A stretch of 64,000 nucleotides of DNA from a virus. The notes under the pieces were generated by a model. It was not told the DNA's origin. It ran no database searches and saw only the letters and a program-made list of their open reading frames with translations. A program made the translations under genes and the position numbers. Location: positions 32,031 to 96,030 of IMG/VR virus record IMGVR_UViG_3300008117_000088, one strand, 5' to 3'. Positions 26,352 to 35,763 of this stretch are shown in pieces; the stretch's first letter is position 1; the number at the start of each line of letters is the position of its first letter.

Positions 26352-26708
26352 TTACACTCCTAATGCATTTCCGCAGTCGATTGTGGGAGTACCACCATAT
26401 ATTGTAGAGGCTTGACCGCCATCTATATTCTGAAAAATAGGACCAGTTGGTCCTGTTGGTCCGGTGGGACCTGTAGGACCAGTAACAGCGGGACCTGTAG
26501 GTCCCAAAGGTCCTGTTGGTCCGGTAGATCCAGTTGGTCCAGTTAAACCTAAAGGTCCAGTCGGACCAGTGGGACCTAAAGGTCCAGTTGGTCCAGTTGC
26601 TCCTTGAGAGTTACTGATACGCCAAACTGATCCATCCCAGTACCAAGTAACATCGCCAACCGTAAACAGTTCGTTTAGCGCAGGGCTATTAGGGAAGTCA
26701 ATTGGCAT
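26352..26708 (-). CDS. short collagen-like fibre protein
   Basis: 118 residues. [20 protein letters not shown] introduces a Gly-Pro-Thr/Leu collagen stretch (about 35-90), then a short end ([20 protein letters not shown]). The single Cys near the end might cross-link subunits. It ends 1 nt before the start of the long collagen-like gene and is probably a partner or a shortened copy of it. Confidence 0.8.
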   Translation of the reverse strand: MPIDFPNSPALNELFTVGDVTWYWDGSVWRISNSQGATGPTGPLGPTGPTGPLGLTGPTGSTGPTGPLGPTGPAVTGPTGPTGPTGPTGPIFQNIDGGQASTIYGGTPTIDCGNALGV

Positions 26709-26730
26709 AGGAAAAAGTGTATCTCTTTAC

Positions 26731-27417
26731 TTATTCAAAAGTCTTCTTAACCCACCAGTGCTTTCTATATCCACCAGTTATGTACTTAGATATAGACCAA
26801 ATCTGTTTATCAGCCCAGTCAGGATCGTACTCTGCTACTTCCGATTTCCATCCTTCTCTTTTTATAGGTACCACCTGAATGATTGGAGTGCCTTCAGGGA
26901 TAACTCCTTCAAAACCTTCTTTTAAAAAGAAGGGGATACCCCCACCGGCTGAAAATCCATCAGATTCTACAAAACCATTGGTTGTAGTAAAGGGCAGATC
27001 AAATCTATTAAATGGGTGAGTAAATAAGCAGCTATACCCTTCCGGAACTTCTATTCCCCAAGTTGTGTTCCAAGCATATAGATCGTGATCGTGACCTGCT
27101 GGTCTAGGTAATTCAGTAGCCATGTCTTTTGGACGAACTTCTAACGGAGAAGATATTTGGTTTCTTGCACCATTCCAAGCAAATCCAACCCTACCGTTTT
27201 TTCGTTCTATAAGAACATCCCCGGGCAAGGTAATGCAGTAGCCGGCAGTCATTGCTTCTAAAAATGGAATACAAAGTTTTATGTCTTTGTTTACTCCTCC
27301 ACCTTCAAGAATTTCAGGCTTACCACTACGCCAACGTTTTGATTTTTTGTACCAATCTGGAACAAATGCTCGTGCAGGCTTAGGGGGAGAGTGCAGCTTA
27401 GCCACACTCTCTTCCAT
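26731..27417 (-). CDS. DUF6065-like protein, paralogue 1
   Basis: 228 residues. Clear paralogue of 54135..54872: both have PxWYK near the start, a CIPFLEAMTAGY/CVPFFDAMTSGY motif, WGIEVPEGYSCLFTHPFNRF versus WGVELEPGFSALYTTPFNRF, DLPF, IPFF and GTPIIQVVPIKRE. The family resembles DUF6065, whose sequences suggest a small beta-sandwich/cupin-like fold, but no activity is known to me. It sits directly upstream (in transcription) of the collagen genes; its paralogue lies among the 2OG oxygenases, which suggests a shared job in the same modification pathway (inference). Confidence 0.7.
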   Translation of the reverse strand: MEESVAKLHSPPKPARAFVPDWYKKSKRWRSGKPEILEGGGVNKDIKLCIPFLEAMTAGYCITLPGDVLIERKNGRVGFAWNGARNQISSPLEVRPKDMATELPRPAGHDHDLYAWNTTWGIEVPEGYSCLFTHPFNRFDLPFTTTNGFVESDGFSAGGGIPFFLKEGFEGVIPEGTPIIQVVPIKREGWKSEVAEYDPDWADKQIWSISKYITGGYRKHWWVKKTFE

Positions 27418-27437
27418 AGCTCTAAAAGTTATCTTTT

Positions 27438-28388
27438 TCAGAGGATTCCTCCGTAATATAAAGTAATTCCCATTAAAATTATCGGAATTACTAAAGCAAA
27501 GATGGCTTTGTAGTAGTCCTTAAGAGGAGTTCTAAAGTAACTTTTACCAACTACTAAACATTTATGGGCTGGGGACAGCATGTAGCCAGCGTAGTCAAAA
27601 GCAAAGAATAGTGGCAAAGTTTCAACGCCAAATACCCCTACAGAAAGTACAACAAAACCAGCAAACTTACTACTGCTTCCTAGAGCAAAACTGGCTAGAA
27701 AACCGGTAGCAGCAACTAAAAATAGTAGATTGTGTTGATGAGCGTCTTCTAACCACGCATTAATAGTTTCTATATTTGCTTTAATAATGTTGCTAAGAAC
27801 AATAACAATTGCCGTAAATACCAAAACTCTAGCGTAATCTATTAGCTGTTTACGATCTCGTTTCCAGTCGGCTTCAATTTGCCAAGGCTCTTTGTCTTTC
27901 TTTTTTAAAGGTTTTTCTGGAATTGATATCTCAATATCGTCTTCTTTTAAAACCTTAAATATGTAGAACAAAATAACAATTCCCGCAGTAGCTAATAGCG
28001 GCCATGTTTTACCTAGAAGCTCCCAATAACTAAGGCTGAGAGCTGCCATAGGTAGTAAAACAGTTGCCTCTAGCGGAGACCAAAAATAAAAGTGATGCGT
28101 AGATAGATAATCAATAATTCCGTAGTTCTTACGTTTTTTATAATCATCTGGGGCAATAGTGTCTAGAGCACCTGCCGATACAGCGACGCGACCTGAAATC
28201 GGTAGTACGCCCGAGAACAGAGAGATAAGAGCAACAACTGCTCTTTTTGATTTTATAGTTGTGGCAATCCAAGCATAGAAGGGCATAAATATTTGGCTCT
28301 TCTTTGCCGCAAAGGACAAAGCCATAACTGAAGCAAGAAGTAGAAGGTATTGCTGATTATCCAGCAACAACGAGGATGTAAACTCCAT
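27438..28388 (-). CDS. multi-pass membrane protein, DUF401/permease-like
   Basis: 316 residues with about seven to eight hydrophobic segments (QQYLLLLASVMALSFAA, AVVALISLFSGVLPISG, LLATAGIVILFYIFKVL, ARVLVFTAIVIVLSN, FALVIPIILMGITLYYGG) and a charged cytoplasmic loop at about 145-180. The SPAHKCLVVGKSYF stretch near the end resembles the DUF401 integral membrane/permease family. Membrane transporters are rare in phages. It overlaps the upstream U32-methyltransferase gene by 32 nt, so the two are coupled. Substrate unknown. Confidence 0.7.
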   Translation of the reverse strand: MEFTSSLLLDNQQYLLLLASVMALSFAAKKSQIFMPFYAWIATTIKSKRAVVALISLFSGVLPISGRVAVSAGALDTIAPDDYKKRKNYGIIDYLSTHHFYFWSPLEATVLLPMAALSLSYWELLGKTWPLLATAGIVILFYIFKVLKEDDIEISIPEKPLKKKDKEPWQIEADWKRDRKQLIDYARVLVFTAIVIVLSNIIKANIETINAWLEDAHQHNLLFLVAATGFLASFALGSSSKFAGFVVLSVGVFGVETLPLFFAFDYAGYMLSPAHKCLVVGKSYFRTPLKDYYKAIFALVIPIILMGITLYYGGIL

Positions 28389-30000
28389 TCCACCATAACC
28401 TTTCGTTCTCGATACTGTTAAGTATCTTTTTAGAGTATACGGGTGTAAGACCCGCGGCTTTTACCGCGTCGTCTGCAGCCCGTACCGTATCTGTCCAATT
28501 CGCGTCATCGAACACCAGGATGGCCTGCTTGGCGAAGCAGTCCCTATAACGGGTCACGGTCTTATATATATGCTCGTACTCGTGAGGTCCATCATAGAAA
28601 AATAAATCTACATCTTTGATAGTAGACACATCAACTTCGTGCACATCTTCATTAATAATGTGCACCTTGTTGTTGCCGATATAAGGGGCTATATTCTTTT
28701 CAAATTCATTTTGATCATTTGGAGGCAGCTCGCCGTGTCGCTCTTCTACAGGCTGAAGGTCCTCTTCCCACATATCAATGAAATAGGCTTCGAGGTTATT
28801 GCCCGCTAAAGCAGCCGCACCGGTTGCGCCTAGATACGCTCCAACCTCAAGGTAAACCTTAGATTGTGAGGCTAAACCGTTTAAGAGCTGCTGAACTCTA
28901 CGGCTAGTCAAACCAGGAATGTCGATGTCCAGTTTTCTATTGACAGAGTCAACCAGCTCTCGGGTTACCACTAGGGTCCTGGGTTGGCGCTTATCTCCGT
29001 ACTTAGCTGCAACAATCTTGTCGCAGTATCCGCAGTCCCAGCAGTCAAATTTGCAAGTGCGAATTTTTTTACGCCAGATGTCTATAGGTTTATCTACCAA
29101 GTTAGTCTCTTCAATAAAATCTTTAAAATGGTCAAAAAGTATTTCTTTACCGGCTGCATAGTTTTTGATAATTTGCATAGTCTCTCTGAGACGAGACTTG
29201 GACTCTCTTCCATGCATCTTTATAACGTCTATGCCTAGATCGGTAAAAAAGTACTCCCAATCTTCACGCCATGGTGGGAAATTAGCTGTTTTTAAAGGCA
29301 CTGCTTGATCTTCGTATGTCCACTTCATACATGAAACGTGGCTAACAGGGTCGTGAAAATATTGTGGACCGTCTGTACGAGTGTTGTTAAATTGATAGTG
29401 CTCATCCATCATAGGGCATCCACCAAGACACCCCTCGTTGGCTAAAAGAGATAATTTAACTCCGTACTGTTCTTTAGCCTTTTTAAATCTCAGTAACTTT
29501 TCGTGATCTCTCATTAGATCTCGATCTAAGTTTATATAGTTAAACCCAGCCTTGGCTAAATGAGATATTTCTCTGGGTTCATTTACGTTTCTTAAAATAG
29601 TATTTTTAATAAAAATGCCGGGGAAAGCGTCTTGAATTTGACCCGTAGCTACCCAATGGGTGTGCGGAATAGTTACCGATTGTATGCCGGCATCATACAA
29701 AGGTTTAAAGTTTTGAATAAATAGATCTAAATTTTCTTGAGATGGGCGAACGTAAATATTGTTAAACACAGCAGATGCTGTAACCCCAGTAACTTCTTGT
29801 ATATATAGGGCAAGTTGATTTAGGTAATCCCAGTCTTCTTCACGACCGTTAAATACGTCCCCCATAGCGTCTTGAGTAAAAGGAGGAATGCGACAGGTAA
29901 AATAAAAATCATAAATATAAGGCTTATAGTCAATTAAAAAATTTATAAATTGTTCTGTCTCTGCTTCAGCCAATTTAGGGTTTAACGGAACGGTAAACAA
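28357..30000 (-). CDS. peptidase U32-like protein fused to SAM methyltransferase
   Basis: 547 residues. The N-terminal about 330 residues form a U32-like TIM barrel: IQSVTIPHTHWVA, ANEGCLGGCPMMDEHY, SCMKW and a Cys cluster CKFDCWDCGYC that could hold an Fe-S cluster. U32 proteins are mostly RNA- or cofactor-hydroxylating enzymes rather than proteases. The C-terminal 200 residues are a class I methyltransferase of the CmcI/Methyltransf_24 type: YLEVGAYLGATGAAALAG, YFIDMW, DLFFYDGPHEYEH, ILVFDDANW. The fusion is uncommon. Neighbours are a membrane protein and two unknown genes, all coupled. Confidence 0.75.
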   Translation of the reverse strand: MFTVPLNPKLAEAETEQFINFLIDYKPYIYDFYFTCRIPPFTQDAMGDVFNGREEDWDYLNQLALYIQEVTGVTASAVFNNIYVRPSQENLDLFIQNFKPLYDAGIQSVTIPHTHWVATGQIQDAFPGIFIKNTILRNVNEPREISHLAKAGFNYINLDRDLMRDHEKLLRFKKAKEQYGVKLSLLANEGCLGGCPMMDEHYQFNNTRTDGPQYFHDPVSHVSCMKWTYEDQAVPLKTANFPPWREDWEYFFTDLGIDVIKMHGRESKSRLRETMQIIKNYAAGKEILFDHFKDFIEETNLVDKPIDIWRKKIRTCKFDCWDCGYCDKIVAAKYGDKRQPRTLVVTRELVDSVNRKLDIDIPGLTSRRVQQLLNGLASQSKVYLEVGAYLGATGAAALAGNNLEAYFIDMWEEDLQPVEERHGELPPNDQNEFEKNIAPYIGNNKVHIINEDVHEVDVSTIKDVDLFFYDGPHEYEHIYKTVTRYRDCFAKQAILVFDDANWTDTVRAADDAVKAAGLTPVYSKKILNSIENERLWWNGVYILVVAG

Positions 30001-30002
30001 GT

Positions 30003-30410
30003 TTAATCCTTATAGTAGTCGTTATACGGGACATAGCAGTCTATCTTATTTCTTAAAGAAAGAGCTTTTTCTCTATCTTCAGAAGTAAGGGTGTACTTGT
30101 ACTTTATCACCTCCGGATCAACTTCCCCTGTAGATTTGTTTACTACTTGTGGCACTTTTTCTAAATAGCGGTCTTTTAATTGCTCGTAAACTTCGGTATT
30201 TGGGCGCACAGTTATTTGAGAAACGTTTTCTGGGACCTCTACAAATCTCCAAGCAAATGCTTCTTCTTTAGTCAGTTCAACCCTAGAGCATCTAGCAGGA
30301 TCCACATCAGACTCTACTATGACCGCTAAATATGACCTACCAATTTCTTTAAATTTAAACAGATCTTTATATTTTAAATAATCGTCTAGAAATATAGCAA
30401 AGTACTTCAT
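30003..30410 (-). CDS. hypothetical protein
   Basis: 135 residues, not recognised. Beta-rich start (FAIFLDDYLKYKDLFKFKEI, YLAVIVESDVDPARCSRVEL), helical end (LTSEDREKALSLRNKIDCYV). Two Cys. Overlaps the upstream coiled-coil gene by 4 nt and lies 2 nt before the U32 fusion gene; likely part of that small operon. Confidence 0.6.
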   Translation of the reverse strand: MKYFAIFLDDYLKYKDLFKFKEIGRSYLAVIVESDVDPARCSRVELTKEEAFAWRFVEVPENVSQITVRPNTEVYEQLKDRYLEKVPQVVNKSTGEVDPEVIKYKYTLTSEDREKALSLRNKIDCYVPYNDYYKD

Positions 30411-31189
30411 TCAATTTCCTTTACCGCTTCCTTACGTATTTTGTAAAGGTCTAAAACAGGTAAATCATTTTTAAGAGAAGGTAAAATTGCCTGTTCAATT
30501 CTTCCCATTTCAATTTTCATTTGATTACCGTAACTAATTGCAAGTTGTAAAGTTTCCTTAGCCGCGTTGTTATCCATCTGCAGTATGGCGTCCATATTAC
30601 CTATTCCAATTTGACCATAAGCCATCAAATCTAAAGAGGCCTGTCTTGCTAGTCTTACTATCCAATGATCCCTCTCTAGTTGAGAGTTTAAATACGGGTC
30701 TCTAATTGCGTCTAGTAAATCGGTACCATCTTCTAGATACGCAGATCCATCATCATACATTTCTTGAATCATTCTGAGGTATTGATCACGTTCGTATATT
30801 GTTTGACTCATACGACGCATGATTATAAGTCGTTCACGATCTAAATCTTTTATACGAGTTTTACATAATTTTTTAAACGCTACGGAGTCTGACTCATTTG
30901 CTCGTTCTTGCTCATAGTCTATTTCAGCTAATTTTTCTTCTAACTTTAGGACATGAACTTCTAAAGCCTCTTCACGAGAACGGAGTTCTAAAAGAAATTG
31001 TTTAAACTTTTGATATGGCGTAATCTGAGCATCGCCAACAAAATGCCTAGTTTTAAAATCAGATTGACTGTGCTCATAATTTGTCGCAACTTCAAGCCAC
31101 TTCTGTTGCGTGTCTGTTAAATGTTCTTTATTAGTCCCAATAGGACCAGGCAAAAGTTCTTGTTTTCTTTGCTCCATAGTAATCTCCAA
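30407..31189 (-). CDS. coiled-coil hypothetical protein
   Basis: 260 residues. Long coiled-coil helices (LRSREEALEVHVLKLEEKLA, CKTRIKDLDRERLIIMRRMS) between a Gln-rich N-terminus and a helical C-terminus (ETLQLAISYGNQMKIEMGRI). Overlaps the downstream gene by 4 nt. It follows the propeller-like adhesin gene; may be a scaffold or tail-associated protein. Function unknown. Confidence 0.6.
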   Translation of the reverse strand: MEITMEQRKQELLPGPIGTNKEHLTDTQQKWLEVATNYEHSQSDFKTRHFVGDAQITPYQKFKQFLLELRSREEALEVHVLKLEEKLAEIDYEQERANESDSVAFKKLCKTRIKDLDRERLIIMRRMSQTIYERDQYLRMIQEMYDDGSAYLEDGTDLLDAIRDPYLNSQLERDHWIVRLARQASLDLMAYGQIGIGNMDAILQMDNNAAKETLQLAISYGNQMKIEMGRIEQAILPSLKNDLPVLDLYKIRKEAVKEIE

Positions 31190-31201
31190 TTATAGTATAA
31201 G

Positions 31202-32152
31202 TTAGTCACGCCAAGCACATGCGCCGGAAGAGCGCCCGCTAATACCCGATCCTCTCGGTTGCATTGTAGAACTGCCTTCAAATCCTGAATCTGTGGAATA
31301 GTTCCATCTCCAAGCACGGTTATTTTGAGCTCCGTCAAACATACCTAGCATGTAGGCATGTGCCTGACCCATGTCTAGATTTTCTTCCCCAGAGTTAGCA
31401 ATAGGTTTGCTGTGGTTAGAAACAACACTATCCGTAGCATAGTTCCATTTACGAAACGCGTTTCCTCCGTTATACGATCCCTCGTTGCCGGCCCAACCAA
31501 AACCAATTTTAGAACTATGTCCTTTTTGTTGGTGATGGTTTGCCGCAGAAGCCACGCCAGATTGAGCTTCGGTAGCATAAGTAAACTTTGTTGTTGTCCC
31601 TGAACCATTCCAAACATAGCCGTAGTTTTCACCATAGTGGTGTCCAGCGTTAGAATCGTTTAGCGCAGAGGACCCAATAGTTCCTGCAAAACCCTCAGTA
31701 GCAAGGTTAAACTTTGAAATTGTAGTGCTATTGCCAAATACATACGCCATCATTCCAAAACCGGTAACTGGATCTGAGGACTGCATACCTTCAGAGTCGT
31801 CATAGGTTTGGGGCATAGAGAAATCTCCAGTGTTTACGTTAGTTCTCATGTTGTATGAGGAAGCGGTTGAATAGCCTCCCATACCGCCAGTGTTCCAAAC
31901 AAAGTGACGGTTTGCGTTGTGACTTGACCCAATATACCCTCCAGCAGATGAAATCAAGTTACCCTGATCTACTGCAGAGTCTGTGGAGTGTTGAATATAG
32001 TTAACGTTAGTCCAAGGCTGGCTATTAATATAGCCACCTACAAGATACCCGCGGGTAATCACCTGTCGTAAAAGAAAACTCTTAACGCCTCTTGAACGAC
32101 CGCCAATTACTCCGGTACCACCACCGCGACTAGTAAGGTTAAAAAAGGGCAT
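31202..32152 (-). CDS. repetitive beta-propeller-like adhesin/tail protein
   Basis: 316 residues. Several blocks of about 40-50 residues repeat around Trp/Tyr-Asn-Tyr-Ala-Thr-Asp/Glu motifs: HFVWNTGGMGGYST, ISKFNLATEGFAG, YVWNGSGTTTKFTYATEAQS, FRKWNYATDSVVSN, WRWNYSTDSGFEG. The regular beta-blade spacing suggests a propeller, as in some phage decoration or fibre-tip proteins. The N-terminus (TSRGGGTGVIGGRSRGVKSF) may be its attachment segment. Directly follows the 1200-residue fibre gene, so it is probably its tip. Confidence 0.65.
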   Translation of the reverse strand: MPFFNLTSRGGGTGVIGGRSRGVKSFLLRQVITRGYLVGGYINSQPWTNVNYIQHSTDSAVDQGNLISSAGGYIGSSHNANRHFVWNTGGMGGYSTASSYNMRTNVNTGDFSMPQTYDDSEGMQSSDPVTGFGMMAYVFGNSTTISKFNLATEGFAGTIGSSALNDSNAGHHYGENYGYVWNGSGTTTKFTYATEAQSGVASAANHHQQKGHSSKIGFGWAGNEGSYNGGNAFRKWNYATDSVVSNHSKPIANSGEENLDMGQAHAYMLGMFDGAQNNRAWRWNYSTDSGFEGSSTMQPRGSGISGRSSGACAWRD

Positions 32153-32160
32153 TACTACTC

Positions 32161-35100
32161 CTAGTAGTTGAGGTTAGCTGAACCGAGAACCTGCCACGCT
32201 GATCCTAAACGGAGAAGCGTAAAGTTAAAGATATCAAGTTTGTTTGCGGTAGGTGATGGAGCAGTTCCGCCACCCCATTTAATAGTAACAGCGGATCCAC
32301 CAATCTGGAAGGCGCTTGGGTACCCAGCAGTTCCACCTTGGTTTTGGATAATAGATATTGACATTGTCTTATCATTATCGGTTGGTACGTCTGTCAAGTT
32401 TACTGTGTAGTTTCCAGAAACAGCTGTTCCGTTGTAGAACACGTTTGCTGTGTTATAGCTGATGGTCATAACTCCACCAGATACAGATGCGCTAGATGAA
32501 ATATCTTCACGCATTTCTTGAACGTCAAAGCGACCAGTGATGCGTGAGGTGCTGTTTAGGTTAACCGCTCCGTTAAATGTTGTAGTTCCAGTTACTGTTA
32601 AATCTGCGTTGGCAGTAACGTTTCCTGTAACTCCAAGAGTTCCAGCAATTGTTGTATTACCAGTGGTCTTATCTACGTTAAATTTGTTTGTGTTGACAGC
32701 AAGTGCGCCTGTTACAGCAAGATCGTTGCGTACTGTGGTTGTACCAGAAGTAGCACCCATAGTAATGGTAGTAGCTGCTTGACCTAGATTTAGGGTTGTA
32801 ACAGTTCCGTTTACTAGGTTAAAGGTTACCGCGGAGGTTGTAATATCTCCGCCGTTTACCGCTAGATCTCCCGTAAGAGTTGTGTTTCCAGTAACTCCAA
32901 GAGTTCCAGCTACAAGAGTGTCGCCACTTGATGCGGCTACCGTAAACTTATCGGTATTAACCGCAAAGTTTCCAGTAGAAGCAAGAGTGCCAGCAGCAGA
33001 AATGTTAGCCACTGCCTCAAGGCTTCCAAGCTTCAAGGTGTCGTATGCAATATCTACGCCGTTACCATAAGTATTCTGAGCATAATCAATAGAAGTTGTT
33101 GGCTCAGTGCTGATGTTAGATACTAGCTTCCATATGTTATCTGTGGCGTCTTTAGAGAAGGCACCGAAGCGTGTACGGGTTGCTGAAACTACTTGTGCTG
33201 TAGCCAAAGAACGGTTTACTGTAGCAGTTCCTGTTGGGGATACTGCAGCAGATGTTACGTTTGAGGCTGTCTTAGCGTAGCTAAATGTGTTAGTTGTTAC
33301 GCCAGTGATTGTATATGTTCCGTTAAATGTTGAGTCAACTCCAGTAATTTCTACAATCTCACCAGTTATAAAGTCGTGAGTTGCCGTAGTTGTAAGAGTT
33401 GCCACGTTAGCGGAGAGAATCTTGTTGCTAATGCTGTAGCTTACGTCACCAATTCTTGCGCTTGTAACTTGAGGAGCAGTCAATGCATAGCTAAATGTGG
33501 TCGCTGTGACCGCAGTAATTCCATATGTTCCGTTGAATGTAGCGTCTACTCCAGCAACTACTACTGAATCTCCTACCGCAAAGTTGTGGTTTGCAAAGGT
33601 TGTGAGAGTTGCTACGTTAGATGTTAAAGCTTTGTTTACAACAGACGCAGTTGGAATATTAGTTATTGCATACTTACCCTCTACAACAAGACCTAGGTCG
33701 TTTGTAGAAACTGTTGAATTATCACCAGTAAAGATAAACGGAGCAGTAACAGATAGGTTAGCGGTCGAAACCTGAGTTCCAGAACCACCAAAAGTAATGC
33801 TACCCGCAATATTTACGTCACCGACAATACCTACACCACCAACAACGGTGAGAGCACCAGTAGTTGGGGAAGTAGATGGGGTTGCAATTTCAATGTGTAC
33901 GCTTTGATCTGGCGTAATAATCATTTGAGCATTACCGCTATCAAATCCGCCAGCACCAAAAATAATCTTATTTTCAGAACCGTTTGCGCCAGTAGCAAAT
34001 ACTAGGTTTCCTTGACCGCCAGTGTTAAAGGTTGCGGTTCCAGTTGGAGTTACAGCAGTATTGCTTACGTTTGCGTTAGTCTTTGCATAACTAAAAGTAT
34101 TAGTTCCAGTTGCTGTTACGCGGTATTCTCCATTAAATGTGGCATCTACTCCAGTAACTACAACTTTTGCTCCAGGCTTAATAGAAGCTGGAAGGCTTGA
34201 TACTGTCAAGGTAGCTACGTTAGAAGTGATTGCCTTGCTTGTAATTGTTGCTGTTTCTGGCTTTGGAGCGTCATGGAATATATAAGCATCATTTGCGCCA
34301 GTAAGAGGGAATAGTGGGTCACCAAAATCAGAGCCGGTGATACCAAAGGATGCCCAACCATATTCATCCCAACCGTTGTCAGAGTAAACAATAAGGTCAG
34401 TTGAAGAAGTCTTATCTGCGTTTCTAAACGCAATTTGAGCAAATAGTTCTTGCTCTGTTCCATCATCAAAGTTAAATACTGCTGCAGCGTTTGAATATCC
34501 TAAATCAGTGAGGGCATCTTTTGCATTTTGACCAGCAACTACTTGACCTCCGATAACGGCGCTTTGCGCTACGTTAACGTGTTCTCCAATACCAACACCA
34601 CCATCTACTACAAGCGCACCAGTTGTTGTGCTTGAAGATGGAGTAGCAATATTAATTGAGACAACTTCATTTGGAGTGATTGTCATCTGTGAAGTTCCAG
34701 ACTCAAAACCACCAGCAGCAAATACAATTGCGTTTTGTAGACCAGTCTTATCAGTAGCAAAAACTAAATTGCCGTCACCAGCTGGCTTGTACACAACACC
34801 AAATTGAGATAAATCTTCTTCGCTAAATGGGGTAATTCCAGTTACCGCAAATGATGCAGTTGTAGAACTGACTGCGGTTAGTGTGTAAAGTCCACTAGGA
34901 ATATGGAAGAAATCAGTTTCTTCTCCAATATCCTCCAGCTTAATAACGTTTCCTACAGAGTATCCATGAGCTACTGTGGTAGTAATGGTGCAAGTTGATC
35001 CAATAACTCGAACTTTGCTTACATCTTTAGTATTGATTCGTGGAGCAGACATGAAAATGTATCCGTCATGTGGCCCTGTAATTCCAAAAGTTTCAGCAGA

Positions 35101-35763
35101 GAAGTTGTTGCTTGTAATTCCAAGGTCAATCCAACCAGAGTCGTTTGTTCCATCAGCCGTGTAAACAATTACGTCTGCTGACGCGTTTGCTCCATTGCTT
35201 GGATTTACCATTACTAATTGACCAAAATCAGAGGTACTTCTTGCAAACACAGACGCAACATCTGTAAGTTGTGCGGAAGTTTCAAAGTCTGCTGCAGCTT
35301 GACCTTGAGTAGTTCCCCAGTAACCTTTTGTTAAACGAGTTGTTGCGGTCCATGAGGGACTAGATCCGTTGGTAGTAAGGAGTCTATCAATATTTCCAGA
35401 TTGGTTTGGAAGTCCTTCTTGACCTAGTGCAATTAATTGAAGATTAGCATTTGATGAAGTTGATGGTGTTGCAAGAGAAGTGTGCTGGTTAATTACAATA
35501 AAAGTGCTAGTACCATCGGTAACAATGTCATTTTTATAGTAAAGGGTGTTACCTGTGTAAGTTCCTTCGTAAGAAACTCCTTCAGTTACTAAAACCCAAT
35601 TTGCAGTAGTAGTTGGTACAACACCTGTTGCTGAAGAGTTTGCAGTATAGGCGTATAGGTTAGGGCCATACTTGACTAGATCGTTGTACTCATACTCTGT
35701 CGAGGAGTTATAAACACCAGACCAGTTAAAGCGAATCTTTCCCAAATCAAGAATCTGGGCCAT
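32161..35763 (-). CDS. long tail fibre protein
   Basis: 1200 residues. The start (GKIRFNWSGVYNSSTEYEYN) and the next block (YEGTYTGNTLYYKNDIVTDG) are two CBM5/12-like Trp/Tyr modules. The shaft holds repeats of about 60-70 residues around VDATFNGEYRVTATGTNTFS, VDATFNGTYGITAVTATTFS and VDSTFNGTYTITGVTTNTFS, plus TTGALVVDGGVGI-type linkers seen in fibres of cyanophage-like phages. The C-terminus (TTFNGAVNLNSTSRITGRFD, SGNYTVNLTDVPTDNDKTMS, AWQVLGSANLNY) is the usual trimeric distal end. The likely role is receptor binding. Upstream is the cupredoxin-like gene (1-nt overlap). Confidence 0.85.
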   Translation of the reverse strand: MAQILDLGKIRFNWSGVYNSSTEYEYNDLVKYGPNLYAYTANSSATGVVPTTTANWVLVTEGVSYEGTYTGNTLYYKNDIVTDGTSTFIVINQHTSLATPSTSSNANLQLIALGQEGLPNQSGNIDRLLTTNGSSPSWTATTRLTKGYWGTTQGQAAADFETSAQLTDVASVFARSTSDFGQLVMVNPSNGANASADVIVYTADGTNDSGWIDLGITSNNFSAETFGITGPHDGYIFMSAPRINTKDVSKVRVIGSTCTITTTVAHGYSVGNVIKLEDIGEETDFFHIPSGLYTLTAVSSTTASFAVTGITPFSEEDLSQFGVVYKPAGDGNLVFATDKTGLQNAIVFAAGGFESGTSQMTITPNEVVSINIATPSSSTTTGALVVDGGVGIGEHVNVAQSAVIGGQVVAGQNAKDALTDLGYSNAAAVFNFDDGTEQELFAQIAFRNADKTSSTDLIVYSDNGWDEYGWASFGITGSDFGDPLFPLTGANDAYIFHDAPKPETATITSKAITSNVATLTVSSLPASIKPGAKVVVTGVDATFNGEYRVTATGTNTFSYAKTNANVSNTAVTPTGTATFNTGGQGNLVFATGANGSENKIIFGAGGFDSGNAQMIITPDQSVHIEIATPSTSPTTGALTVVGGVGIVGDVNIAGSITFGGSGTQVSTANLSVTAPFIFTGDNSTVSTNDLGLVVEGKYAITNIPTASVVNKALTSNVATLTTFANHNFAVGDSVVVAGVDATFNGTYGITAVTATTFSYALTAPQVTSARIGDVSYSISNKILSANVATLTTTATHDFITGEIVEITGVDSTFNGTYTITGVTTNTFSYAKTASNVTSAAVSPTGTATVNRSLATAQVVSATRTRFGAFSKDATDNIWKLVSNISTEPTTSIDYAQNTYGNGVDIAYDTLKLGSLEAVANISAAGTLASTGNFAVNTDKFTVAASSGDTLVAGTLGVTGNTTLTGDLAVNGGDITTSAVTFNLVNGTVTTLNLGQAATTITMGATSGTTTVRNDLAVTGALAVNTNKFNVDKTTGNTTIAGTLGVTGNVTANADLTVTGTTTFNGAVNLNSTSRITGRFDVQEMREDISSSASVSGGVMTISYNTANVFYNGTAVSGNYTVNLTDVPTDNDKTMSISIIQNQGGTAGYPSAFQIGGSAVTIKWGGGTAPSPTANKLDIFNFTLLRLGSAWQVLGSANLNY

